DNA from: Chloroflexota bacterium
Lineage (GTDB): Bacteria > Chloroflexota > Dehalococcoidia > UBA1151 > TMED-70
NCBI GenBank assembly: GCA_002721875.1
Contig: PBLU01000010.1
Span: forward strand, 22,088 to 54,258
Length of the DNA stretch: 32,171 bases
Reading direction: 5' to 3'
In this document: piece after piece, positions 14,192-22,192 of the stretch
Position numbering within the stretch: position 1 is the first letter of the stretch
Layout: each line of letters begins with the position of its first letter
Program-made: the position numbers and the translations under genes
The notes under the pieces: generated by a model
Database searches by the model: none
Told to the model about the DNA's origin: nothing
The model's input: only the letters and a program-made list of their open reading frames with translations

Positions 14192-16174
14192 ATGGAAAAA
14201 GAAGTCCCTTTCAAAATAATTTCTCCTTTCAACCATACAGGTGATCAACCAAATGCAATAAAAAAAATAGTTCAAGGAATAGATGATGGACTAAGATTCC
14301 AAACCTTACTAGGAGTTACTGGTTCTGGAAAAACTTTTACTATGGCAGGAATAATAGAGGAGACACAAAAACCTACACTAGTAATAGCTCACAATAAAAC
14401 TTTAGCTGCTCAGCTAGCTAGTGAGTTACAGGAATTTTTCCCAAATAACTCAGTGCAATATTTTGTATCATATTATGATTATTATCAGCCTGAAGCATAT
14501 ATACCAAGAACAGATACCTATATAGAAAAAGAATCAGATATAAATGATGAGATTGACAGGTTAAGACATGCATCTACGAGATCAATTCTTACTAGAAATG
14601 ATACTATTATAGTTGCTTCTGTTTCATGCATATATGGCTTAGGATCACCTCACGAATATAAGGCTATTTCTCAAGAAATAAAAATTGGCGATTCAATTAA
14701 TTCCTCTGAGTTGTCAAGAAAGTTAATATCTATGTATTTCAATAGAGACGATTATGAAAATCATAGAGGCTCATTCTCAATAAAAGGAGATATTATTGAG
14801 GTAATTCCTTCATATGAAGAATTTTCTATAAAGATAGAATTTTTTGGAGATATTGTTGATAAAATTACTGAAGTTGATATTTTGACAAAAAATAAGATAA
14901 GAGAACTAAATGAAGTTTCAATATATCCAAGTAAGCATTTTGTAACGCCCGAAGAAAGTCTATCTGATGCGCTTTATGATATAGAAGATGAACTAGAAAA
15001 AAGAATAATATATTTTGAAAAAAATAGTAAATTATTAGAAGCCCAAAGAATAAAAGAAAGGACTAACTATGATTTAGAAATGTTAAGAGAAACAGGTTCT
15101 TGTCCCGGAGTTGAAAATTATTCCTTACATCTTGGTAGAAGAGAAATTGGAAGTCCACCTTGGACACTATTAGATTATTTTAATGAAGACTACCTTATAT
15201 TTATCGATGAATCTCACATAACTGTTCCTCAAATTAACGGTATGTATAAAGGAGATCAGTCAAGAAAACAAACTCTAGTTGAACATGGCTTTAGACTTCC
15301 TTCAGCAAAAGATAATAGACCGCTATCTTTTGAAGAATTTGAGAATAGAATACCACAAACTATTTTTGTATCAGCTACGCCTGGTAAGTATGAAGAGCAA
15401 AATCAACAAGATTTTGTTGAACAGATTATTAGGCCAACAGGATTATTAGATCCAAAGATTATATTGGAGCCAACTAAGAACCAAGTAGATAATTTAATAA
15501 AAAGAATTCAGGATAATGTTCAAAATGGACAAAGGACTCTTGTTACTACTTTAACCAAGAAGATGTCAGAAGAATTATCAGAATATATGCGTGAATTAGG
15601 AATTAAGGTTCATTATCTTCATTCTGAAATAGATACAATCGAAAGAATAGAAATCTTGAGAGATTTACGACTAGGAACTTATGATGTTGTAGTAGGGATA
15701 AATCTTCTTAGAGAGGGGCTAGACCTTCCTGAAGTCTCTCTAGTTGCAATTCTTGATGCTGACAAAGAAGGTTACCTGCGCTCTTCAACCTCACTGATTC
15801 AGACTATAGGAAGAGCAGCAAGGCATGAAGAAGGAAGAGTTGTAATGTATGCAGACAACATAACAAAATCAATGCACAAAGCCATTGATGAAACAAATAG
15901 AAGAAGAAAAATTCAGGAAGAGCATAATAATAAAAATAATATAGTACCAACTACAATAATTAAGGAAGTAAGAGACATAACAGAAAAGCTTAAAGAAAGT
16001 AATTCATATGAAGAAAAAGAACAATATAAAATTGAGAATATTTCTGATAAAAATATCCATAAATTAATAAAAGATTTAGAAAAAGAGATGAAAAATTCAG
16101 CGAAAGTATTAGAATTTGAAAAAGCTGCTTTGATTCGAGATCAAATTTCAGAATTAAGAAAAAACTTGAAATAA
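14192..16174 (+). CDS. uvrB: Excinuclease ABC subunit B
   Basis: UvrB is the damage-verifying helicase-like subunit of nucleotide excision repair. The 660-aa protein is full length. Walker A is GVTGSGKT (41-48). The beta-hairpin region with its tyrosines is VSYYDYYQPEAYIPRTDTYIEKE, followed by ASVSCIYGLGSP. Walker B/DEAD is IFIDESH, and SATPGKYE is motif III. Later motifs are VVVGINLLREGLDLPEVSLVAILDADKEGYLRS and QTIGRAARH. A C-terminal UVR domain (about 622-657, LEKEMKNSAKVLEFEKAALIRDQI) is the UvrC contact. The gene follows the methyltransferase by 1 bp and precedes a NIPSNAP-like gene by 17 bp. Confidence 0.97.
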   Translation: MEKEVPFKIISPFNHTGDQPNAIKKIVQGIDDGLRFQTLLGVTGSGKTFTMAGIIEETQKPTLVIAHNKTLAAQLASELQEFFPNNSVQYFVSYYDYYQPEAYIPRTDTYIEKESDINDEIDRLRHASTRSILTRNDTIIVASVSCIYGLGSPHEYKAISQEIKIGDSINSSELSRKLISMYFNRDDYENHRGSFSIKGDIIEVIPSYEEFSIKIEFFGDIVDKITEVDILTKNKIRELNEVSIYPSKHFVTPEESLSDALYDIEDELEKRIIYFEKNSKLLEAQRIKERTNYDLEMLRETGSCPGVENYSLHLGRREIGSPPWTLLDYFNEDYLIFIDESHITVPQINGMYKGDQSRKQTLVEHGFRLPSAKDNRPLSFEEFENRIPQTIFVSATPGKYEEQNQQDFVEQIIRPTGLLDPKIILEPTKNQVDNLIKRIQDNVQNGQRTLVTTLTKKMSEELSEYMRELGIKVHYLHSEIDTIERIEILRDLRLGTYDVVVGINLLREGLDLPEVSLVAILDADKEGYLRSSTSLIQTIGRAARHEEGRVVMYADNITKSMHKAIDETNRRRKIQEEHNNKNNIVPTTIIKEVRDITEKLKESNSYEEKEQYKIENISDKNIHKLIKDLEKEMKNSAKVLEFEKAALIRDQISELRKNLK

Positions 16175-16191
16175 ATATTAAAGAGGTAAAA

Positions 16192-16485
16192 ATGTATGCA
16201 CACTTAAGAATTTACACAATAAACAAAGGTATGATGCAAGATTGGTTGAATGTATTCAATGATAAAATTATCCCTCTACTTGAAGACTCAGGTATTAAGG
16301 TTGAATCAAGTTGGACAAATGAAGAAAAATCTCAATTTATTTGGATCAGATCTTATGGCAAAACTTTAAGTGATATTGAGGAAAAAGAAAAAAAGTTTTA
16401 TGGTTCTGATTGGTGGGTTAAAAATGTAGATTTTGTAAGAAGTCACCTTGCCCATAGAGATATATTAACTATAGAATCTATTTAA
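16192..16485 (+). CDS. Small NIPSNAP-like (dimeric alpha-beta barrel) protein
   Basis: The 97-aa protein begins MYAHLRIYTINKGMMQDWLNVFNDKIIPLLEDSGIKV, then SQFIWIRSYGKTLSDIEEKEKKFYGSDWW. The RIYT.NKG...W...F...I.P.L...G start and the WIRSY strand fit the NIPSNAP branch of dimeric ferredoxin-like barrels, whose biochemical roles are mostly unknown. A good ribosome binding site, AGAGG, lies six bases before the ATG. The gene follows uvrB by 17 bp. The -35 element of a candidate promoter for the next genes lies inside its 3' end. Confidence 0.65.
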   Translation: MYAHLRIYTINKGMMQDWLNVFNDKIIPLLEDSGIKVESSWTNEEKSQFIWIRSYGKTLSDIEEKEKKFYGSDWWVKNVDFVRSHLAHRDILTIESI

Positions 16486-16493
16486 TATATAAT
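16465..16493 (+). promoter_or_regulatory. Candidate sigma70-type promoter for the sufT-mrp pair
   Basis: TTAACT (16465-16470) and a consensus TATAAT (16488-16493) are separated by exactly 17 bp. Transcription would start near 16500, giving a leader of about 24 bases before the ATG at 16524. The -35 box matches TTGACA at four of six positions and lies in the end of the NIPSNAP-like gene. It is the same hexamer as in the moaD-moaE promoter candidate. This is the strongest promoter-like match noted in the window. Confidence 0.5.
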
Positions 16494-16523
16494 AATAATT
16501 ACAAACAAAAAAAACTCAAAACT

Positions 16524-16829
16524 ATGGAAACATTAACAAAAGATTCAATAATTGATGCGCTAAAAGATGTATATGATCCAGAAATACCAGTCAACGTAGT
16601 AGATTTAGGTCTAATTTACAATGTTGAAGTTGAAGATAACGAAGTTCATGTAGAGATGACATTAACCGCTCAAGGTTGCGGTATGGGCCCTTATATTGCT
16701 CAACAAGCTGAATGGAGAATAGCTGAAATTGAAGAGGTTGAAGATGTAGTAGTTGATCTAGTATTTGAACCTCAATGGTCACCTGAGCTTATAACAGAGG
16801 ATGGTAAGAGACTTTTGGGTATAGACTAA
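16524..16829 (+). CDS. MIP18/DUF59 family Fe-S assembly protein (SufT-like)
   Basis: The 101-aa protein matches the DUF59 domain along its whole length: DALKDVYDPEIPVNVVDLGLIYNVEV (11-36), MTLTAQGCGMGP with the conserved Cys52, then IEEVEDVVVDLVFEPQWSPELITEDGKRLLGI. The FEPQW.P..I.E..R..LGI end is typical of SufT-type proteins, which help mature [4Fe-4S] enzymes. The mrp-like ATPase gene starts right after its stop codon. In many bacteria DUF59 is fused to the N-terminus of Mrp, so the pair is probably a split version of the same function. NadA and MiaB in this window would be plausible clients. No clear Shine-Dalgarno sequence is present. Confidence 0.85.
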   Translation: METLTKDSIIDALKDVYDPEIPVNVVDLGLIYNVEVEDNEVHVEMTLTAQGCGMGPYIAQQAEWRIAEIEEVEDVVVDLVFEPQWSPELITEDGKRLLGID

Positions 16830-17642
16830 ATGGCAGAGCCTAGAAAGTTAACTCCTGCAGAAGAAGCAAGACTTGCACAAGTAAGGGATCAATTTAAGCA
16901 GAAACAGGCTATAAGTAACTCTCTAAACTCTATTAAGCACAGAATTGGTGTTTACTCTGGTAAGGGTGGAGTTGGCAAGACTACTGTAACCACTAATCTA
17001 GCATTAACTCTTGCAAAAAATGGACGTAAAGTTGCAATACTTGACTGCGATATTGATTGTCCAAATGTAACTCGAGTCCTAAGAATTTCAGAAAGACCAA
17101 GCTCTGATAATGAAGGCAAAATGATACCTCCCCAAAAACATGGTGTTTCTGTAATGTCAATGGGATTCTTTCAAGATAATGAAGATGAAGCAATTATTTG
17201 GAGAGGACCAATGATTCATAATGCCATAAATCAATTTATCTCAAAAACAAATTGGGGAGATATTGATTACCTGATTTGTGATTTACCTCCAGGAACATCA
17301 GATGCGCCTCTTACTGTTATGCAGACTTTGAATTTAGATGGGTTTATTGTTGTTTCAACACCTCAAGAATTGGCAGCTCTTGACGCTAAAAGATCTATAA
17401 ATATGATCAAAAAACTCAACTTAAAAGTATTTGGTGTAGTTGAAAATATGACAGGTGGTATTTTTGGTAAAGGAGCCGCTTCAGAAATGGCCGATGAATT
17501 ACAACTTCCTGTTCTAAGTGAAATATCTTTACTTAGTGAATATTCTGATAGTTTTGAACCAGTAGTTTATGTAAACGAAACATCTGAAAAAGAATTCCTA
17601 AAACTTATGAATAATTTAGATAAAATTACTTCAGATTTATAA
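16830..17642 (+). CDS. Mrp/ApbC/Nbp35-like P-loop ATPase without the usual CxxC
   Basis: The 270-aa protein has a deviant Walker A, YSGKGGVGKTT (42-52), then ILDCDIDCPNVTRVL (70-84), MGFF, WRGPMI, the Walker B-like region DYLICDLPPGTSDAPL, and VVENMTGG. This is the MinD-type ATPase layout of Mrp/ApbC Fe-S carrier proteins. Canonical Mrp has a C-P-x-C pair soon after ENM that binds the bridging cluster. Here the sequence goes from ENMTGG to IFGKGAASEMADEL, and that Cys-bearing segment is missing. The remaining cysteines are Cys73, Cys77 and Cys150. The separate SufT-like gene directly upstream supports a Fe-S role, but cluster binding would need another arrangement. The 3' end faces the next gene with only 4 bp between them. 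Confidence 0.85.
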   Translation: MAEPRKLTPAEEARLAQVRDQFKQKQAISNSLNSIKHRIGVYSGKGGVGKTTVTTNLALTLAKNGRKVAILDCDIDCPNVTRVLRISERPSSDNEGKMIPPQKHGVSVMSMGFFQDNEDEAIIWRGPMIHNAINQFISKTNWGDIDYLICDLPPGTSDAPLTVMQTLNLDGFIVVSTPQELAALDAKRSINMIKKLNLKVFGVVENMTGGIFGKGAASEMADELQLPVLSEISLLSEYSDSFEPVVYVNETSEKEFLKLMNNLDKITSDL

Positions 17643-17646
17643 AATT

Positions 17647-18507
17647 TCAATATAAGTTCTCAAAAAATTCTTTAACATCTAGATTAATATCCTTTGGTTG
17701 AATCCTTTTTTCTCCTAATTTTGATCTTGAAACTCTTTTATATATCTCCTTGGATCCTTTATGAAAACTTCCTGTAATGTCATAATCTTGGTATGTATTA
17801 GAAATTTCTTCCATTTCTCCAATCCATCTATGAGCCTTACTAGGTATACCCTTGAGCTTTTTCAAGTCCTCATATACTCTTGGCTGAGAGTATTTTAACT
17901 CGCTTATCAATAAATCAAAATTATTAGTTTTAATTGCCAGAGTTACTGCAGCGATTAACAAAGAAGAATAACCTTTAGTTATAGACGCATAAGCCATTTT
18001 TATTGCTGATGCTTCTCCTATTTCACCTCCCATATTAATAACTTGCATTCCCATATTGTTTAGTTCCATAAATTTTTTTGAATATGGACCTGAAACGTAT
18101 ATTCTAGGAAATTTATTCCCCGAAGGAGGACCTCCAACAATACCTCCATCAATAAAATTAATATTAGTATCTGATAGATTTTTTTTCATAAGATTAACTG
18201 TATTAGGAGAAATAGCATTTAGATCTGCAAAATAAATTTTTTTATTAAGCCCTGATGATTCTTTCTTAATAAGATCTGATAATTTTTTTGCATCACTTGG
18301 TACCAAGATTGAGATGATTATATCTGTTTCTTTTATTGATTGTTTAATATTTTTTGAATCAATAATTCCATTTTCTTTTGCTCTCTGTCTTGTTTTATCT
18401 GACCTTCCTTCTAAAGGAGATATTACTTTTATACCATTTGAAATAATATATTTCGCAATTGGAGATCCCATTTCTCCAGGACTAATGAGTGTAACATTCT
18501 TTATCAA
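17647..18507 (-). CDS. 6PGDH-like NAD(P)-dependent oxidoreductase with DUF1932 C-terminal domain
   Basis: The 286-aa protein has an N-terminal Rossmann domain with ISPGEMGSPIAKYI (8-21) as the dinucleotide-binding loop, followed by SPLEGRSDKTRQRAKENGI. The GRS.KTR stretch after the second strand suggests NADP preference. The segment DIIISILVPSDA is the next strand, and IDGGIVGGPPSG corresponds to the substrate loop. The C-terminal helical domain (SAIKMAYASITKGYSSLLIAAVTLA) matches DUF1932, with the Lys of KMAYA at the catalytic position of beta-hydroxyacid dehydrogenases. The substrate is unknown. The start overlaps the stop of the SelA-like gene by 4 bp, so the two are coupled. Confidence 0.8.
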   Translation of the reverse strand: MIKNVTLISPGEMGSPIAKYIISNGIKVISPLEGRSDKTRQRAKENGIIDSKNIKQSIKETDIIISILVPSDAKKLSDLIKKESSGLNKKIYFADLNAISPNTVNLMKKNLSDTNINFIDGGIVGGPPSGNKFPRIYVSGPYSKKFMELNNMGMQVINMGGEIGEASAIKMAYASITKGYSSLLIAAVTLAIKTNNFDLLISELKYSQPRVYEDLKKLKGIPSKAHRWIGEMEEISNTYQDYDITGSFHKGSKEIYKRVSRSKLGEKRIQPKDINLDVKEFFENLY

Positions 18508-19664
18508 ATTTTCACCACTTCGAGTTCTTTCTTTATTACTTCTGCAACTATTTCAGATTGTTCTTGGTTCATACCAAATACGTGAATAATTATTGATTTT
18601 TCACCATCAGGAACTCTGGTCCAAACTTGTGGATTAGAATTCTTTAATATTTCAACAAATTTTTCGTTAGTTGTATTAAAAAATTTTTCATTTATATTTA
18701 GAGATAAACCAAAAGGCTGGTGCCCAATAATATTATCTATAAGATTAACTTCTATACCTTCAATTTTTCTTAAGCTATTTATGATATGTAAACTCTTTTT
18801 TTCAGCGGATGTAAGCCTTTCTTCATGATTCATAGACATCCATCTTCTTACTGCATAGAGGACTCCAATTACTTCTTGTCTATCTATTTTATGAGGTCGC
18901 CCTATTCCTCTAATCCTTCTACTTTCATATCCTACAAAAGAATGCCTTGAAATAGAATCTATTACATCTTTTGTGCCTAACGCTATTCCAGTTGAATGAG
19001 GTGCCCCCATATATTTCGCAGCAATACATTGGAAATCAGCACCCATTTTTACATATTTTCCAAAATTTTCAAGGGGGTATATTTGTCCTGCAGCATCGAC
19101 AGAAACAGGTTTATTTTTAGAGTGTGCAATTTCTATAACTTCTTCTAATGAAAGAATACTAGGATCTTTTTTATCTTGTTCGTAAACAGGATAATGAACA
19201 CAAGCTGTATCATCACTAATTGCTTTTATAAGTTGATCAGCATTTGTTCCATTATCATCTCCAACTTCCAGTAGTTTACCTCCTGATAATTCCATACATC
19301 TGTCATACCAATATCTTTGTCGTTTTTGTATAAGAATTTTATTTGGCATTCCTGTAGTATCTGGGAGCTGTTGGATTTTTTCATCATCTTTTCCTGCTAT
19401 AAATGCCGCAGCAGCCAATGTTAATGCGGATCCAGCACCCGAAGTTATATATGCAGCTGGAACATCTAAAATCTTAGCTATTTCATCTCCAACTTTTTGT
19501 TCCAATAAATTCATAGGTATATAAACATCATTAGCTAGATCCATACCTTTTTGAACTTCTTTAGCTACAATCGAACCACCTAGAGCAGTAACGCTCCCAG
19601 TAGCATTTATTATTGGCTCCAATCCTAAATCTTTATAAATTGCTCCCCACTCAGAATTACTCAT
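18504..19664 (-). CDS. SelA/DgaE-like PLP-dependent enzyme
   Basis: The 386-aa fold-type I PLP enzyme starts EWGAIYKDLGLEPIINATGSVTALGGS, the opening of the SelA-like family. It continues with YITSGAGSALTLAAAAFIAG (PLP phosphate site), VSVDAAGQIYPLEN with Asp190, and the probable PLP Lys217 in CIAAKYMGAPHSTG. A true selenocysteine synthase is unlikely: it is shorter than SelA (about 460 aa), lacks its N-terminal tRNA-binding domain, and no selB or selC is nearby. Relatives include D-glucosaminate-6-phosphate ammonia lyase, so a beta-elimination or related reaction on a hydroxy-amino acid or sugar acid is possible. It sits between an acyl-CoA synthetase gene (20 bp) and a dehydrogenase gene (4-bp overlap). 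Confidence 0.8.
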   Translation of the reverse strand: MSNSEWGAIYKDLGLEPIINATGSVTALGGSIVAKEVQKGMDLANDVYIPMNLLEQKVGDEIAKILDVPAAYITSGAGSALTLAAAAFIAGKDDEKIQQLPDTTGMPNKILIQKRQRYWYDRCMELSGGKLLEVGDDNGTNADQLIKAISDDTACVHYPVYEQDKKDPSILSLEEVIEIAHSKNKPVSVDAAGQIYPLENFGKYVKMGADFQCIAAKYMGAPHSTGIALGTKDVIDSISRHSFVGYESRRIRGIGRPHKIDRQEVIGVLYAVRRWMSMNHEERLTSAEKKSLHIINSLRKIEGIEVNLIDNIIGHQPFGLSLNINEKFFNTTNEKFVEILKNSNPQVWTRVPDGEKSIIIHVFGMNQEQSEIVAEVIKKELEVVKI

Positions 19665-19683
19665 ATCTACTCCTAATACTTAA

Positions 19684-21453
19684 TTAATCATCTTCTAAAG
19701 TTGAAATATCTCCTTCAGGTTCTCCTAACTCTCTTGCTTTTAAGAGACGCCTCATTATTTTACCTGATCTTGTTTTGGGCATAGTTTCTAGAAAATCTAT
19801 TTCTCTTGGAGCCACCCCTGCTGATAGCTTTTCTCTTGAAAATCTTATTAATTCTTTTCTCAGATCATCTGTTTGATCATAATCTGGATTTAAGGTAACG
19901 AAAGCCTTTACGATCTCCATAGCTATAGGATCAGGCTTGCCAATAACTCCAGCTTCAGCAACTGCAGGATGTTCAATTAGTGCACTTTCTACTTCAAAGG
20001 GGCCTACTAAGTGACCCGCAGTATTAATTACATCATCTGCCCGACCTTGAAACCAAAAGTAACCATCTTTATCCCTAGAAGCTTGATCACCTGTAATATA
20101 CCAACCTTTCTTAAATCTTGAATTATACATATCATCTTGTTTCCAATAAGCAAACATTTGAGATGGCCATCCGGGTCTAACTGCTAGGATTCCGCTTCCT
20201 TCAGAAAATATTTCATTATATTGATCATCTAAAATCCCCATTTCTACACCTGGGAAAGGCCTTCCCATAGAACCCGGCTTAATAGTCATAGAAGAATAAT
20301 TAGCACACATTATTGCACCCGTTTCAGTTTGCCACCAATTGTCATGAATAGGAAGCTTGTAATTTCTATTTCCCCAAACAACTGCTTCTGGGTTTAGAGG
20401 TTCACCTACAGATCCAATAAATTTAAGTGAAGATAAATTATATTTTTTTACTACATCTTCTCCAGATCTCATAAGAAGTCTTATAGCAGTAGGAGCAGTA
20501 TACCAAACATCTACTTCATATTTTTGAATTATTTCATACCAAGAAGATGCACTAAATCCACCTTCATATATGATTTGTGTAACACCATTTGTCCAAGGGG
20601 CTATCATTCCATATGATGTTCCTGTTACCCATCCTGGATCTGCCGTACAAAAATATATATCACCATGACTTAACTCTAATGCCCAATTCCCAGTAAGCAT
20701 TTGTTGTACAACTGCTTGATGTCTATGCAATACTCCTTTTGGTTTACCTGTTGATCCAGATGTATAATGCATAATAGAAAAGTCATATTGTGAAGTATTG
20801 ACCATCTTGAAAGAATCTGATTTAACTTGGCTCATCAAAGAATTATAGTCTTGGTCATTTTCTTCTAATGGATTCTTGAATCTATTATCTTTGTTTACAA
20901 TAATTATTTCTTTAAGAGTCTTAATGTCCTTAAAAATCGAGGAAATCTTTTTTCTTAAATCAGGTGATGTAATTAAATAAGAAGCTCCTGCATCAATCAT
21001 TCTATCTTTTACGGGATCAGGTCCAAAAGCAGAAAATAGTGGAGCAATTACACCGCCAGCTTTTAAGATTCCCATTGCAGCAAAGTATAGTTCAGGTAAT
21101 CTATCCATAAAGATAAATACTCTATCACCCTTTTTCATTCCTAAATTTATCATTACTTGACCAAATTTATCAGATTCTTCCTTGAAATCTTTATAGGTAT
21201 ATTTTTCTTCTTCACCATTTTTCCCTAACCAGATTAGTGCAAGTTTTTCACCAAATCCATTCTTAACATGCTTATCAACACATTCAAAAGCATTATTTAG
21301 ACCTCCATCAGGTAACCAATCTAATTTTGAATATGCATCTTTATACCAATCAAATTCATTACATTGTTTTTCATAGTCTAATAAGTTGGGTTTATTTGAA
21401 TCAGAATAATTAGTATCCTTAGTAATTTCATCAAATTGCATTCTTTGCTCCAT
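19684..21453 (-). CDS. Acetyl-CoA synthetase-like AMP-forming acyl-CoA ligase
   Basis: The 589-aa adenylating enzyme has the P-loop YTSGSTGKPKG (230-240), DNWWQTETGA (371-380) for the acyl/AMP site, YITGDQASRDKDGYFWFQGRADDVIN in the hinge region, and the catalytic Lys565 in KTRSGKIMRRLL. WWQTETG and KTRSGKIMRRLL are typical of acetyl-CoA synthetases. The shorter form and overall pattern resemble Bacillus AcsA rather than the 650-aa Acs. Acetate is the likeliest substrate, but another short acid is possible given the operon. It is the first gene of a three-gene minus-strand operon and is divergent from rplI. TATAAT lies 15 bases before its ATG (21473-21468), without a clear -35. Confidence 0.88.
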   Translation of the reverse strand: MEQRMQFDEITKDTNYSDSNKPNLLDYEKQCNEFDWYKDAYSKLDWLPDGGLNNAFECVDKHVKNGFGEKLALIWLGKNGEEEKYTYKDFKEESDKFGQVMINLGMKKGDRVFIFMDRLPELYFAAMGILKAGGVIAPLFSAFGPDPVKDRMIDAGASYLITSPDLRKKISSIFKDIKTLKEIIIVNKDNRFKNPLEENDQDYNSLMSQVKSDSFKMVNTSQYDFSIMHYTSGSTGKPKGVLHRHQAVVQQMLTGNWALELSHGDIYFCTADPGWVTGTSYGMIAPWTNGVTQIIYEGGFSASSWYEIIQKYEVDVWYTAPTAIRLLMRSGEDVVKKYNLSSLKFIGSVGEPLNPEAVVWGNRNYKLPIHDNWWQTETGAIMCANYSSMTIKPGSMGRPFPGVEMGILDDQYNEIFSEGSGILAVRPGWPSQMFAYWKQDDMYNSRFKKGWYITGDQASRDKDGYFWFQGRADDVINTAGHLVGPFEVESALIEHPAVAEAGVIGKPDPIAMEIVKAFVTLNPDYDQTDDLRKELIRFSREKLSAGVAPREIDFLETMPKTRSGKIMRRLLKARELGEPEGDISTLEDD

Positions 21454-21495
21454 CTTTCTTTGTTATGATTATAGATACTAGCAATAAAAACTTTA

Positions 21496-21524
21496 TGATT
21501 CTACAAATATGAATTGTAGGATCA
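21496..21524 (+). promoter_or_regulatory. Inverted repeat / hairpin in the rplI leader
   Basis: TGATTCTACAA (21496-21506) and TTGTAGGATCA (21514-21524) pair over 11 positions, with one T-G wobble (21500 with 21520) and a 7-base loop, ATATGAA. It is not followed by a T run, so it is not a simple terminator. It ends 29 bases before the rplI ATG (21554), with AGGAGA between. The loop contains an ATG (21509-21511) in frame with rplI. As DNA it could equally be an operator between the divergent acs-like gene and rplI. Confidence 0.6.
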
Positions 21525-21553
21525 AATATTTCACAGGAGAATTGTATATAGCA

Positions 21554-22174
21554 ATGAATATTTTATTTCTCAAAGATCTTTTACCTACTGCAAGAGCAGG
21601 AGATGTAAAAAATGTAAAACCAGGTTTTGCAAGGAATTATCTAATCCCACAGGGAGTCGCTGTACTAGCTACTGAAGAAGCACTACAAAGAGCTTCCAAA
21701 TTGCGAGCAGAAGCCGAAGAAAGAAGAATTCAAGAAACTAAAGATTGGCAAGTAGTAGCAGATGGGCTTTCAGGAACTGAACTTGACATAGATGTCAGAA
21801 CTGGACCAACGGGCAGGCTTTATGGTTCTATAACTCCTGCAATAATTGCAGATTCTCTTGAAGAAAAAATTGGAAAAGAAATGAATAAAAGATTTTTCAA
21901 TATTCTTGAGCCAATTAGAATTATTGGAAAATATAATATAGTAGTGAAATTTGTAGAAGAAGTAACTTTTAATCTGACCCTAAATATCGTACCTGATGAA
22001 GTCTCACAAAAGGTAATTAGTGACCATGAAGAAGAACAAGAAAAGTTAAAAAAACTAGAAGACAAAGAAAAGAAATCTGAAGATAATTCTGAAGAAGAAT
22101 TAATTAAAGAAGAAAATGACCAAAAAAGCTCTTCTGAAATATCCGAAAAAGAAGATAATAATTCCAATAATTAA
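21554..22174 (+). CDS. rplI: Large ribosomal subunit protein bL9 with acidic C-terminal extension
   Basis: The protein begins MNILFLKDLLPTARAGDVKNVKPGFARNYLIPQGVAVLAT, the bL9 N-terminal domain. A long connecting helix follows, then the C-terminal domain (TGRLYGSITPAIIADSLEE, IRIIGKYNIVVKF) ending near residue 147. bL9 is normally about 150 aa. Here a further 59 residues, dominated by Glu, Lys, Ser and Asp (positions 148-206), form a probably disordered tail. The start at 21554 matches the family N-terminus. An in-frame ATG at 21509 would add 15 unrelated residues and lies in a hairpin loop. AGGAGA precedes at a rather long spacing. dnaB follows after 18 bp, the common rplI-dnaB order. bS6, ssb and bS18 are not adjacent. 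Confidence 0.95.
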   Translation: MNILFLKDLLPTARAGDVKNVKPGFARNYLIPQGVAVLATEEALQRASKLRAEAEERRIQETKDWQVVADGLSGTELDIDVRTGPTGRLYGSITPAIIADSLEEKIGKEMNKRFFNILEPIRIIGKYNIVVKFVEEVTFNLTLNIVPDEVSQKVISDHEEEQEKLKKLEDKEKKSEDNSEEELIKEENDQKSSSEISEKEDNNSNN

Positions 22175-22192
22175 ATTAATTTTGGATCATTA

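Noticed and set aside
18504..19664. True selenocysteine synthase SelA
   Set aside because: The protein is too short, lacks the N-terminal tRNA-binding domain of SelA, and has no selenoprotein machinery nearby; SelA-fold catabolic enzymes fit better.
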